Positions 23,585 to 34,200 of a stretch of 64,000 nucleotides of DNA are shown here, in pieces. The stretch is taken from assembly GCF_001411555.2 (NCBI RefSeq), contig NC_049901.1:13741190-13805189 (forward strand). The letters are read 5' to 3'. The notes below the pieces were generated by a model that was not told the DNA's origin, searched no databases, and saw only the letters and a program-made list of their open reading frames with translations. The translations under genes were made by a program, and so were the position numbers. The DNA is from Juglans regia (taxonomy: Eukaryota; Streptophyta; Magnoliopsida; Fagales; Juglandaceae). Position 1 is the first letter of the stretch. Every line of letters starts with the position of its first letter.

Positions 23585-25053
23585 CCGCTCTTTTCACCTT
23601 CCCAAGCTCGGCGGTTTCCTCGTTTCAGGTCAGACCTCTCTGTCTCTCCCTCTCACTCTACTTCAAAGTGTGGATTTTGGGTCTTCTAATCGAACTATGT
23701 GAAAGATGAACCCTTTTTTATTTGCGCTCTGGCAGATGCTATGCTTTCGTGAATTTAATCTGTAGCTCCTGATCTTGATTTCTAGGGTTTCTCTGTGACA
23801 TTTCTCTGTTCCCATTTATCCGTCCGGTACTAACTTTGAAAATGGTGGCCAAGTAAACAGAGCAATTTCTGTTATCCGGATTTTTCTTCTTGTGATCTGG
23901 AATTAGTCTTCCTAAATATTTTCATCATAATGGGTTTTCATATTCCATTGCTTGGCATTTTGTTTGATTTGTAACATTATTTTGTATGGCTAAAGACAAT
24001 GGAATCACCCAAAATAAATTTTTTACGGAATTTCGGTGGAGCTATGGGTGTCTAAAGTTTGGAGGACTAGTCATAGGGCTTGGCATCCTGTGAAATTTGC
24101 ATGGTTTACAGAATTTGAAGATATGCTTCTTCGGTGGTTTTTAATTGTCCCTTGTTAATGGTAGACGTGCACAACAGAATGTCTAAATCAAACTTTGTTC
24201 TAGTTTTTGCTCGATAATTGTGCAGTAATACATTAGAATGTCACTTCCAGTTCGACTTTAGCGAGGATGATTGCTGATAATATCTGTCAATTTGAGCCCT
24301 GGTTAATGGTCCAGGTGGTTAAAGAGTGAGGTGGGATTCAGGTATGTTGTAGGTTCAAAGTTTGCTTAGGAAATAAAGATGATCATAAAATGGTTGTTCT
24401 CGTGACTCTAGAACTTAGGCACTTATGGTGAAATCTGTGCACTTTTTTACGGGCTATGGCAAGTGCATTCTTTTCTAATATCTAAGATGAGACTCCAATA
24501 GCGTTTAACCGAGAGAGCCTTATTCATTGTATATCTCATGATAATCAGAAGTTTCATAAAAGCATTGTTTATAAAGATTATCCATTTTCATGATAGGCAT
24601 CAACATTGAATGATGAATCTCACTTCCTTATGAGATTCAGAGATGAGATAGGATGGTTTCAAATGAAAGTTGAAAGTTGAATAAAATATTGTTAGAATAT
24701 TATTTTTTAATAATATTATTGTTTTAGGATTTGAAAAAGTTGAATTGGGATTTGAAGAAGTTGAATTGTTTATTATATTTTGTGTGAGAATTTGGTAAAG
24801 TTGTAATGATGAGATGAGATGAGACACTCTGAATCCAAACGAGCTCTTAGTAGCAAATTTCAAATTTTAAACTTTTTGTTTATTGAAAAGAGTGCAAGTC
24901 TTTCTATTTTACAATGCCCATAAATTGTATTATGTACGCCTAAATCTCTTGTTAGGATGTTCTTATAAGGATGTGTACACTGTACACTAACAAATGAAAT
25001 AAAGAATGCACAACAAAGTCGCTAACTTTTGCCGTCACTGTTAAAGAGTGCAG
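23585..25053 (+). other. Probable 5' UTR exon and leader intron of the Cys-rich protein gene
   Basis: A leader-like GC-richer segment ends in CGTTTCAG|GTCAGACC (donor near 23630). A plausible acceptor is GAGTGCAG at 25053, 42 nt before the ATG. If correct, the 5' UTR intron is about 1.4 kb and contains the MITE at 24634-24848. The assignment is from splice signals and position only. Confidence 0.45.
24634..24848. repeat. MITE of the GTTTGGAT...ATCCAAAC family in a leader intron
   Basis: Core AAAGTTGAATAAAATATTG, then TTAGAATATTATTTTTTAAT, then TTGTTTATTATATTTTGTGTGAGAATTTGGTAAAG. The right end is GTAATGATGAGATGAGATGAG...CTGAATCCAAACGAGCTCTTA. An internal GATTTGAAAAAGTTGAATTGG segment is duplicated (GATTTGAAGAAGTTGAATTG). 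Confidence 0.8.
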
Positions 25054-25094
25054 AAGATTCAAGGAAAGAGAGGAGCTGGACCTCTGAATTGGTG

Positions 25095-25475
25095 ATGGTG
25101 GAAGTATGGTGGTCCCTATTGGGGGCTGCTATCCCAGCAGTTATTGCAGGGCAAGCTTTTAGAATGAAGAAAAAGCGTACTGAAGAGCAGAGGTTAAAGA
25201 CTGCCAGGGGTAGGGAGAAGAGTTCTGATGACATATTTGTCTGTGAAAGGGTATGTACATCAAAGAGAATGTTGAAAAAGGTTGGTTCCTTCTCAAAGGA
25301 CCCTATTCCTGATACCTGTGTTACTGTCTGTGGTGTGTCTGAGCTTGACGCTTGTGCTGATGCATGTGCTCGCACTGTTTGTGTAAATCAACATCAAGTG
25401 CCTAATTGGAATGACGTCTGCTTAAGGAGATGCCAAAGTGAATGTCTCAAACTCTCTGATTCTCGTTCTTCTTAG
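25095..25475 (+). CDS. Small Cys-rich membrane-anchored protein (At5g64816-like, 'thionin family')
   Basis: This is a 126-residue protein. Residues 4-21 (VWWSLLGAAIPAVIAGQAF region) form one hydrophobic membrane segment or uncleaved signal. A basic stretch (RMKKKRTEEQRLK) and a conserved Cys-rich part follow. Ten cysteines are visible: VCERVC, TCVTVC, DACADACARTVC and DVCLRRCQSEC. As I remember it, Arabidopsis At5g64816, annotated 'plant thionin family protein', is nearly superimposable and also sits beside LIP1. Function is unknown. The Cys spacing and conserved basic linker are not those of classic thionins, so the label should not be read as toxin activity. I chose the ATG at 25095 because it gives the conserved MV.(V/A)WW N-terminus; the frame is open upstream to 25029 but with no ATG. 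The coding part is a single exon, probably with a leader intron. Confidence 0.85.
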   Translation: MVEVWWSLLGAAIPAVIAGQAFRMKKKRTEEQRLKTARGREKSSDDIFVCERVCTSKRMLKKVGSFSKDPIPDTCVTVCGVSELDACADACARTVCVNQHQVPNWNDVCLRRCQSECLKLSDSRSS

Positions 25476-26908
25476 TGCATTTCCCCCCTCAAGTTTGTAT
25501 ACCAAGTGATGGTATTATAGGGATGGTTGATCCCACCTTCTGAAACGTGTTGTTTTCTGACTCTGAATGTGATTCACTTCATGACCAATTTCTAGTTTCA
25601 TGAGATTAAATAGTATTCTGAATTGCCTCACAGGCTTTTTTTTTTCTTTTTTCTTTTTTCTTTTAAGGGGAACTGGTGATTGTTAGCTTCTTTGGATTGC
25701 CAATATTAAATTTTGTTTGGATGAGCGTTTCTTGAGGCCACCGTATATAAGGTGCTGTCTCATGATGTCTTGGGTTAGAACCAACACAGATTTTAGGTGC
25801 CTAGCCAAGTTGCCGTACATATCTGATATCACAGTAACCTCGTTATCTCTCGAGTCTCCATGTGCGCATGTGCAGGCTTCTGGTTAAAGTGAGTGAACAG
25901 GTGATCTTCCAACTGCTCATTTCCTCAGAATTAGACTCACTCTACCATTGCATTGTCTACTGCTTGATCAAAAGTCACAGACAACAGCTAATTCTTTATC
26001 CAGGACAAAATCCGGTCGTCTCATTGCTTTTGATTGGATCCAATAAATACTTATATATCTGCCTGTTTAATGCCCCGTTACCTTGTACAAATCCTTTGTA
26101 TTGTTTTCATTCTACAAGTGCTTGATGAGATTGACATTTGGTTCTTGTACCAAGCCAGCCAAGGGTACAAGTCCGATTTAAGGAGGACATGAGTACCAGT
26201 TTCATATACGTACGCACAAAGCTATGAATGATATTACAACTAGTGTACTTGCATGGGACAACAAAACCTTACGTGGGAGCTCATTTTTTCAGTCAATTTC
26301 GCAGTTCTTGGAATTGATTGGGAATTTGGGATGCCACTTATGCCCACCAATTAAGCCCAAAAACTGTTGTACTGTCTAGAAACTAATCTATCGAACTTGA
26401 TCTCTACAGAGAAGAAACCATCATCTAATCATTCTACCGGTGGACATAATATGAAATGATAAAAACGTCTCTGTGTTTTTTTTTTTTTTTTTTGGATAAG
26501 TAAGATAAAGTGTTTTTGCATATAAGACGAGATGAGTTGATTAAAGTTAAAAGTTAAAAAAAATATTGTTAGAATATTTTTTTATATTATTTTTATTATG
26601 AGATTTAAAAAAATTAAATTTTTTATTTTATTTTATATAAAAATTTAAATAAATTATAATGATTAGATGAGAAATAAACGAGCGTAAAATCAATAAAAGA
26701 TCCATGTTTTTCACTAGATGATAATTATCTATGGAGAAATCCTGTACCTGTGTCAGATAGCCATTGTCTGTTTGTCTGTGTCCCTGTCGTAAGTGATCAA
26801 CATATCATTGAAATAAATGAATACTGGCGATACATTCAAGTTTACAACGAGGAGTTGGAAGTTTTAAACAGAACCAAAATTTCAGAGTAATAAAGCACCA
26901 AATTTGAT
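25476..26908. other. Intergenic region between two convergent genes
   Basis: 3' UTR of the Cys-rich protein gene, a poly-T tract at about 26477-26495 and a MITE near 26520-26690. The open frame at 25862-26125 has no recognisable features. No other gene. Confidence 0.5.
26520..26690. repeat. MITE remnant of the GTTTGGAT family
   Basis: It contains ATAAGACGAGATGAGTTGATTAAAGTTAAAAG, TATTGTTAGAATATTTTTTTATATT and ATTATAATGATTAGATGAGAAATAAACGAGCG. These are the core blocks of the family, with worn ends. Confidence 0.6.
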
Positions 26909-27517
26909 TTAAAGCTCTGCTTCAGACTCATCTTTATCAGAGAGGTTATCCTTCGCTTTCCCTGCTGTCTTATGCATCGTTCCTCCCACCACTTCTGATG
27001 CAGATTTAGCAGTTTCTTCCACTGTGTTCTTGCTCGTTCTAAAACTCTTCTGGGCCGCGTCTTTCACCTTACCACTGGCACTGTTAATGCCACCGACACG
27101 ATCCTTAGAATTTGCATCATCCGCGGCTCTGAAACTGACCAAAAATTTGTACACGAAAAAAAGAATTTAAAACCACGAGTTTGTTCTCTTTTTTTTCTTT
27201 TTTTTTTCTCTTTTCTGGATGATAAAAATAAACAATCGAATGCACACGAACCAATAATAAACTCACTCTAAATTTGGAGGGAAAATTTGAAACTCCAGTT
27301 CTTTGATTATAGTTTTGACTTTGCTCCAAGAACGTTGATGGGACTGTTTCAATATAGAAATTGTATCTGTCACCATCTTTGCAAAAGAGGGTTTCTCTTC
27401 CTGGTTTTGGCCGGCATAGTCATGATGTTGTTCTCCTCCGATTGTTGGGAGGATTTGCTGAGAAACAATGATGAACCAGAAAAGAAATAGTATACTGATT
27501 CTGGCAGATCTATCCAT
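26909..27517 (-). CDS. Small secreted/membrane protein with LEA-like C-terminus
   Basis: Exon 1 is 27517-27267 and exon 2 is 27128-26909 (complement), giving 156 residues. Residues 1-27 (MDRSARISILFLFWFIIVSQ...) form a signal peptide or anchor. A short polar part follows (FAKMVTDTISILKQSHQRSW). The C-terminal half is a charged, Ala/Lys-rich amphipathic stretch (KVKDAAQKSF, NTVEETAKSASEVVGGTMHKTAGKAKDN), resembling LEA group 3/4 11-mer repeats. It ends in SDKDESEAEL. Two acceptors 6 nt apart (27129 or 27135) both keep the frame. The gene is convergent with the Cys-rich protein gene. From its place it may correspond to Arabidopsis At5g64820 ('transmembrane protein'), but I cannot confirm the sequence match. 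Function is unknown; the LEA resemblance is compositional. Confidence 0.75.
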
Positions 27518-28454
27518 GCTAGCTACTAAGTTTGGAGGATCAAAAGAATAGAAAGTACCACCTTTGTAGCTAAGCAGGTTGTTTGCATAATAAGGTGGTT
27601 GAATTGCAGTGAAAACACGTTCCACTTACATGCAAAGGTGACGTGGGGTTAGGATCTTACGTGTAGGTATTCTGGTTTGAACTTTTCAAAAGTGTGTAAA
27701 GGCTGAGAGAATTAATGCAGTACTACGTAGTACAGATGTTCCAATCTTACAGCATCTTTTTTGTTTTCCGCTGATGAATATGAAACTACTTTCGGTGTCT
27801 CCTAATTATACGTTGATCGAGCGTTGATCTCTCTTTTTCCATTGAGCTCAGCATATATGATTTAACTAATATCTAAAGATTTTGGAGGGTTAAGTTTGTT
27901 AATTTACAATATATCAAATCTCATAAATAAATTTGAATTTGGTTCATTCAACTGCATGTAATTTATAAATAAATATTGAAAACAAAGACTTTTTTTAATC
28001 AAGTCTGAAAATGTTTATATGAAACACTTCACTTACAAGCAAAAAAAATACATTCTTCTGTAATTTGGACGATTAGAATTCTAATTCTATTAATTTATTT
28101 TTATATAGAGGCAACTTTTCCTATTATTAAACTATTTTCTATATATGACATATCTTGAGTGTCTTCATGACCATTATATTCTGAATGCTAAGGCTTTTTC
28201 CTATATTTAGATGTTTCTTTAGGTTTATCTCAATATATTGACTATGATTGTTTTAATTATCAAAGTATCAACAGGGCATCAAAATCAGATGTTCAAGTAA
28301 TAGACATGCTTCAATATCATCTATCCTATGATGTATTTGATTCTGCAATAATAAGCTTGCTCTGGTTGGCTTGGATTATAATGGAGTTTCAAAGTTGAAT
28401 ATCTCTTCTGTTTTGCTATTACACCTTATCCTACTAATATTGCTTCGGAATCGG

Positions 28455-28494
28455 ATATCACATACCTCTATTAAATATCACATACCTCTATTAA
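28455..28494. repeat. 20 bp perfect tandem duplication
   Basis: ATATCACATACCTCTATTAA occurs twice without a gap. No coding context. Confidence 0.9.
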
Positions 28495-28728
28495 GTGCTA
28501 AATGAGGGCATCATGGGCAGAGATTGCAGTGTATTGGTTACTTGGTAACACATGAAACTTGTTCTTCAATTTCTGCTCTACCATGCAATCGTGAATGCGA
28601 ATCTTCACTGACATTCAGAATCCTCAGTAGATGTCAATTGGCCGAGTTCGCAATTACATGGTAAACTCTGTCCAGATGGTTTGTAAAAACAAAAACAACT
28701 ATAAATGTTGTTATTTCCTTTGTTGCAG

Positions 28729-28787
28729 CTTTGTGTTCTTGGCCAACCTTTGCCCCGAAACAGTGGAGAAAGCTATTGCAATGGAAG
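28729..28787 (+). pseudogene. Isolated RPB4-like exon fragment
   Basis: Between an acceptor (TTTCCTTTGTTGCAG) and a donor-like GTATTA, the sequence encodes ...LANLCPETVEKAIAMEG. This resembles the conserved HRDC-like segment of RNA polymerase II subunit RPB4 and its plant NRPD/E4 relatives ('LxNLCPETxEEA'). In the alternate frame the first codons read LCVLG, suggesting a 1 nt insertion at GGCC. I see no preceding or following RPB4 exon nearby. The kept splice sites point to a DNA-level copy, not a retrocopy. It is probably non-functional. Confidence 0.6.
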
Positions 28788-29184
28788 GTATTATCTTATT
28801 CATTGCCTTATCCCTCTATCCAAACAGACCTTTTTCTAAAAGCTCAGAAACTCCAAAGCAGTAGTAACATTTATAAAGAAAGCCCGAATACATGAAGTAC
28901 TACATCCACATGCCCACATTTTCTGCTGGATAACTTTCTGCAGTGTTGTCTAACATCATCGCACCTTAAAAAAACATTTTTAAAGAGTTACAAAGAACAT
29001 ACCTGTTCGTACAATTGTAAATTCAAGTCTGTTCTGCACTCCTTCCTGAATGATTATGGATATATGTTTACGGAGCCTCTAGGCGATTGAGAAAATGTTG
29101 AATGATCTTTAAACCCAAAAAACAAAAATCCTGTATATATAGTTTGTTGAGAAAATCTACTTAGCATCCGGTCTAGTAACTAAT

Positions 29185-29325
29185 CTACACCGCACACTTG
29201 ACATGGAGAACCCGGTTCTTGCACATCAACTCGAGTTCCACTTAGGAACCCGACGTCTCAAATTCATCTGCCCAAGCTCAAAACTCTTGCTGAAAAAAAT
29301 AATGCACGTTGAGTGTGCGGTGTAG
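29185..29325. repeat. Small element with 14 bp perfect inverted ends
   Basis: CTACACCGCACACT at 29185-29198 is the exact reverse complement of AGTGTGCGGTGTAG at 29312-29325. The 113 bp between them are not AT-rich and contain no frame. It may be a MITE or a foldback remnant; flanking duplications are not obvious. Confidence 0.6.
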
Positions 29326-29759
29326 CGGGCTTATACAAAACTCTAGTTTATTAGCTATTTTGTATATATGAAGAAGTCTTAGGAACGCATACGTATTACT
29401 TCAAAATATATAATTTTATTTTTTTATTTTTATATTTCACATTAAATTAAGTAGTGTGAAAAGATGTAAGATTTCTATATAGCAGTCTCTTTATATGAAT
29501 ACAAATTAAAACAAGTTCTAATGAAGTCATTGCTCCATTTATTTATAAACAGTACTAAACTAGGCCTTTTATTTATTTATAAATCAAGGCTTGAGTTCTC
29601 CAAATAGGATGCACAAACTCTTGCTGATATGATATATTTTAAATAATTTTATGAATCAATTATTTAAATAAAAATCATTTAAAATTAAATATGATCAATT
29701 TTATCAATAATCATTACAACCCATTCTAGCTTGATGTTTCATCAACTTGTGCATGAGTT

Positions 29760-29815
29760 TCTTTATTGATACCGGATGATGTTCGAGGTAAGATCTTGAC
29801 TAATCACAAGGGAAG
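29760..29815. repeat. Diverged copy of the dispersed repeat at 18185
   Basis: TTTATTGATACCGGATGATG...GATCTTGACTAATCACAAG matches TTTATTGGCACCGGATGTCC...CATCTTGACTAATC in LIP1 intron 1. Confidence 0.45.
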
Positions 29816-30301
29816 GAGTGAGAGAGAGAGAAAGTAGAATATGAATTGTCGTCCCTAGAGTCTAGACACGTGGCTTGTGCAGAACCTTGCATTAGAGTCC
29901 CGTACGTGGCACTTTAAATGATAGGACCACCGCGAGTCATTCTCAATGGAATCTACACCACAAACCTTGTATTTGCATATGCTGGGCGTTATCTTCACCT
30001 TTTTATTTTTCTGGCCATGAAATATCGACCTTCCAACTCTTAAGGTTGAAAAACAAAAACAATACTCTTAATTGTTTTAAAAGTACCATTCTGTCCTTTC
30101 CTTTTTTTTTTCTTTCTTAACCATATTAATTCTATCTTAAATGTATCATCCTCTGTTATATTTATTAATATAATACATTATAAATAATTAAATAAGCAAA
30201 TAAATTTAAGTCGGCTAATGACAAGTGTTGCACGTCCTCCATCCACATGTTCTTAATTTTTTTTCTTGCCAAGAAAAAAAATATGATCCTATTTTTATTT
30301 G

Positions 30302-30475
30302 AGTAATAATACACTTACAATTTTTTTTTTAAATTTTTATACAATTATGTGATAAATTGAAGATATTTATGTTAAGTGATGCTATTTTTATAAATTTTTT
30401 TATAAAAATATCCTTTATTTAATCTATGATTATATAAAAATTGTAAAAACAAAATGTAAGTATATTATTTTTCTT
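30302..30475. repeat. Hairpin element with AATAATACACTTACA inverted ends
   Basis: The left end AGTAATAATACACTTACAATTT pairs with the right end AAAATGTAAGTATATTATT. Inner arms 'tttttatacaattatgtgataaa' and 'tttaatctatgattatataaaaa' also pair. It resembles the elements near 48903, 49877, 52185, 53668 and 54078. Confidence 0.55.
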
Positions 30476-31283
30476 TTTATTTGATGGGAAGGGGGTTATT
30501 GACCATTCCTTAAATTGAAGGGACTAATTTGTAGGAAAATTGAAAATGGAAAAAGTAAAAGGAAATAAAAGAAATAGAGAGAAATATACATATATGTTAG
30601 GTTGGGCTGTTCTATACTTCTATAGCTCTCATGATTGGCTGGATTATAGATTCTTCACTATTTTTTTACATTCATTTCTTAAAAGTGAAATGCTATATAA
30701 TTTCTTATCCTCTATATATTATAATTTTTTAAAATTTTTAATATTATTTAAAATTTTTTTTTGAATTTTTTTAAAATTAATTCAATTTTTTATTTTTTAT
30801 TTATATATTAAATATTTGATAAAAAAATTTAAAAAAATGTAATATATAAAATTACGTGAATAATAAAAAGTAAATTTTTTTGTAAGTAATGCTAGAGAGA
30901 AGCCACTATAGTAATGCACACTTTGCACTCACTGCGTGGCTGCTTCTAGTTGATTATTTTCAACACTCACTTAGAGAGATGTGTAGTTAGATAATACCAT
31001 ATCATGTGTGCAAAATAAATATTCCTAATAATAACTTCTATTTATATTTATTCATTTTTTATTCCTTGAAAATGCCATATTCCACCAAAATCACCCATTA
31101 GAAGTCATCATCATTTACATGGGCTGAGAGTTTCTGTGTGTCCTTCCATTGGGGATTGGGAAGAGAAAACTCTCGCTGCTTTTGCCCTCACTCTCCTCCC
31201 TTTCTCCCACTGCCTCTACCCTATCACCCATCAAGACCTCGAATTTCCCTTTCCCACCCGCCCTCCTCCCCCGAAAAAAAGAA

Positions 31284-34200
31284 ATGGACTTGACTGCCAA
31301 CTTCCATCGTCTCCACCTTAACTCCACCTTCCTTACAGGCTCACCGCTTCTCAATTCCAGCAAACCCATTCTCCAACGACGTCCCCATAGCTCTAATTCA
31401 ATCAAGATCACTAATTTTTGCAACCCCAGTAGAACCTCAAACCCCAGAATTACCTCCCGGCTATCGGCCGTCGTCGTCGAAGCATCGGTCCCCGAAACCG
31501 CTGCCGAGAACGACATCGAGTCCTTGTTCTCGAGCACTTCCGTCGACCAAAAGAGAGCTAAAAAACAATCAAACACGGGTGCTTCGGGTATTTCTTCCGG
31601 TGTTAAGCTAGAAAACGTGAGCAAGACCTATAAGGGCGTCACGGTGTTGAAGGATGTGACCTGGGAAGTGAAAAAAGGCGAAAAAGTAGGACTGGTTGGC
31701 GTAAATGGAGCCGGGAAGACGACCCAGATGAGAATTGTTGCTGGGCTAGAGGAAGCGGATTCTGGGAGTGTGATAAAAGCAAAAGCGAATATGAAGATCG
31801 CGTTTTTGAGCCAAGAGTTTGAGGTGTCGATGAGCAGGACGGTGAGGGAGGAGTTTCTGAGTGCGTTCAAGGAAGAGATGGAGATAGCTGAGAAGTTGGA
31901 GAAGGTGCAGAAAGCGTTGGAGGGTGCGGTGGAGGACTTAGACCTGATGGGGAGGCTGTTGGATGAGTTTGATTTGCTCCAGAGAAGGGCACAGGCAGTG
32001 AACTTGGATGTGGTGGATGCTAAGGTTAGTAAGCTGATGCCCGAGCTCGGGTTCGCGCCGGAGGATTCGGATAGGTTGGTGGCCTCCTTTAGTAGCGGCT
32101 GGCAGATGAGGATGTCGCTTGGGAAGATTCTGCTTCAGGTATATATGTGTTGTGGATGATAGTGTTGGTGTAGGAGGTTGGATTTTAGCTTTGAATTATG
32201 CATAATGGGAGGATAAGTTTGTGGCTGTGTGAATTGATACTCGCATTAAAAAAAATATATAGCTGTAGTTTTTTGCCAACAAAAGGGTTTGGGAAAGAAT
32301 TGTTGGGGTAGTAACTCGAAAACAGGTTGATACATGGGCAACCGGAATTTATCATTAGTGAACTGCTACTTCTTCAGAAATTTTGAATAAATGTCAATCG
32401 TCAGCCTTTTATTTGTTTGTACTAACGTTATTATTACTTTGTATATGTTTGCTTGCTCTTGGTAATATGTATGGCATATTCATTCTTGATCAGATTGGAT
32501 ACGGTCAATTCTTTTGCATATTTGATATGCATAAGAATGTATTGTTGTTACTGTCTATTTTCAAATTTTACTTATAAAAAAAAAAAAGAATGTATTGTTG
32601 TTACTACACCAATACGATAAACAGAATAAAATGATATCGAGGTCCTAATTGTATGACTTTGGTATGAAGTGTAGTCTTATGTCTTCACCTGCAGGAACCA
32701 GATTTATTGCTATTGGATGAGCCCACAAATCACCTCGATCTTGACACAATTGAGTGGCTTGAAGGCTATCTTAACAAGCAAGATGTGCCAATGGTTATCA
32801 TATCTCATGACAGAGCCTTTCTGGATCAGCTCTGCACAAAAATTGTGGAGACTGATATGGGTGTCTCCAGGACATTTGAAGGCAATTATTCTCAGTATGT
32901 CATTTCAAAGGCAGCATGGATCGAAGCGCAGTATGCTGCATGGGAGAAGCAGCAGAAGGAAATTGACCATACGAAAGACTTAATAAGCCGGTTAGGTGCT
33001 GGGGCAAATTCTGGCCGTGCTTCTTCTGCTGAAAAGGTGCATTAAGAACTAACGAACTAATTGGTAGATGCTAGATAGGTATGCAGTACCAGTACTTATA
33101 CATCCATTTCTGAAAACAACATGAAATATTATTGTCTTGGTAAGTAGTTATGGAACTAGTTGGTACACAGAGAGACAAAGCAAGTTCTTTAACTAGTTAG
33201 TTGATGTCGTTTTTTCCTCTTTCCTTCCTTTTTTTTTCTGAAATGTGATACAATGGAGCTGCTTTTTCGTGAATATTTTCACTTAAAACTAAATTATTGC
33301 TCAGTAAGAATGACGATAAATGCTGCCTAAGATTGTCTTGATTCAGTAATATTTACCCTTTAGTGATTGTTGCACAAGAACTTTGAAGGCATTGGGAATT
33401 GTGCTTTTTCCCCGAGAAGATTCATCCAGCCTTAATTGCCTGGCTTCATTTTCTCTCTTACAGAAAAAATAAATGATTTTCTGGCTATTTGAATTCCTTA
33501 CCTCACAGTCTCTTATTGCTCTTGGATAACAACAGAAGCTGGAGAGACTTCAAGAAGAGGACCTAATAGAGAAGCCATTCCAACGGAAACAAATGAAGAT
33601 CAGGTTCCCTGAGCGTGGTGCAAGCGGACGATCTGTGGTAACAGTCAAAAATTTGGAATTTGGCTTTGGGGATAAGGTGACTTGATATGCTTTTCCAAAC
33701 AAGAAAGTTGCTCCAAAAAATTCAATTTTCTATGTCAGTTTATCATCTGTTCATAATATTTTTGAAATTGATATTCTTGTGTGCCAGTTTCTCTTCAAGA
33801 AGGCAAGTCTTGCAATTGAAAGGGGGGAGAAGATTGCCATTATTGGCCCAAATGGATGTGGGAAGAGTACTTTGCTGAAACTGATAATGGGTCTAGAGAA
33901 GCCAAGTGGAGGTGAAGTCGCACTTGGAGAGCACAATGTCCTGCCAAACTATTTTGAACAAAATCAGGCATGTTATTTATAAGTTACAAAGGTTTAGGAC
34001 TCGTTTGGACACTTAGAATATCTCAAAATTCTATGAATAGTAGTGAAATGGTTTTTGAATAGTAGTGAAATAGTTTGTGAATAGTAATGAAATGGTTTGA
34101 GTTAAGATGTTTTATTGGGTTTTGGGAAAGGAAAGAGAAAAAGTTGAATAAAAATATTATAAAGTTAAAAATTTGTTTGAATATTATTTTTTAATATTAT

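Larger units (their letters stand above)
27518..31283. other. Intergenic region upstream of ABCF5
   Basis: It holds the promoter of the minus-strand gene, a 20 bp direct repeat at 28455-28494, an RPB4-like exon fragment (28729-28787), a 14 bp inverted-repeat element (29185-29325), a dispersed-repeat fragment (29760-29815), a hairpin element (30302-30475) and the ABCF5 leader. No complete gene is seen. Confidence 0.5.

Noticed and set aside
25862..26125. 87-codon frame after the Cys-rich protein gene
   Set aside because: No domain, composition typical of 3' flank, no splice or promoter support.
30540..30764. 74-codon frame upstream of ABCF5
   Set aside because: AT-driven low-complexity sequence (poly-Phe/Leu/Tyr) with no homology I recognise.
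31115..31870. Minus-strand frames of 169 and 80 codons over ABCF5 exon 1
   Set aside because: Shadow frames of a strongly conserved plus-strand exon.
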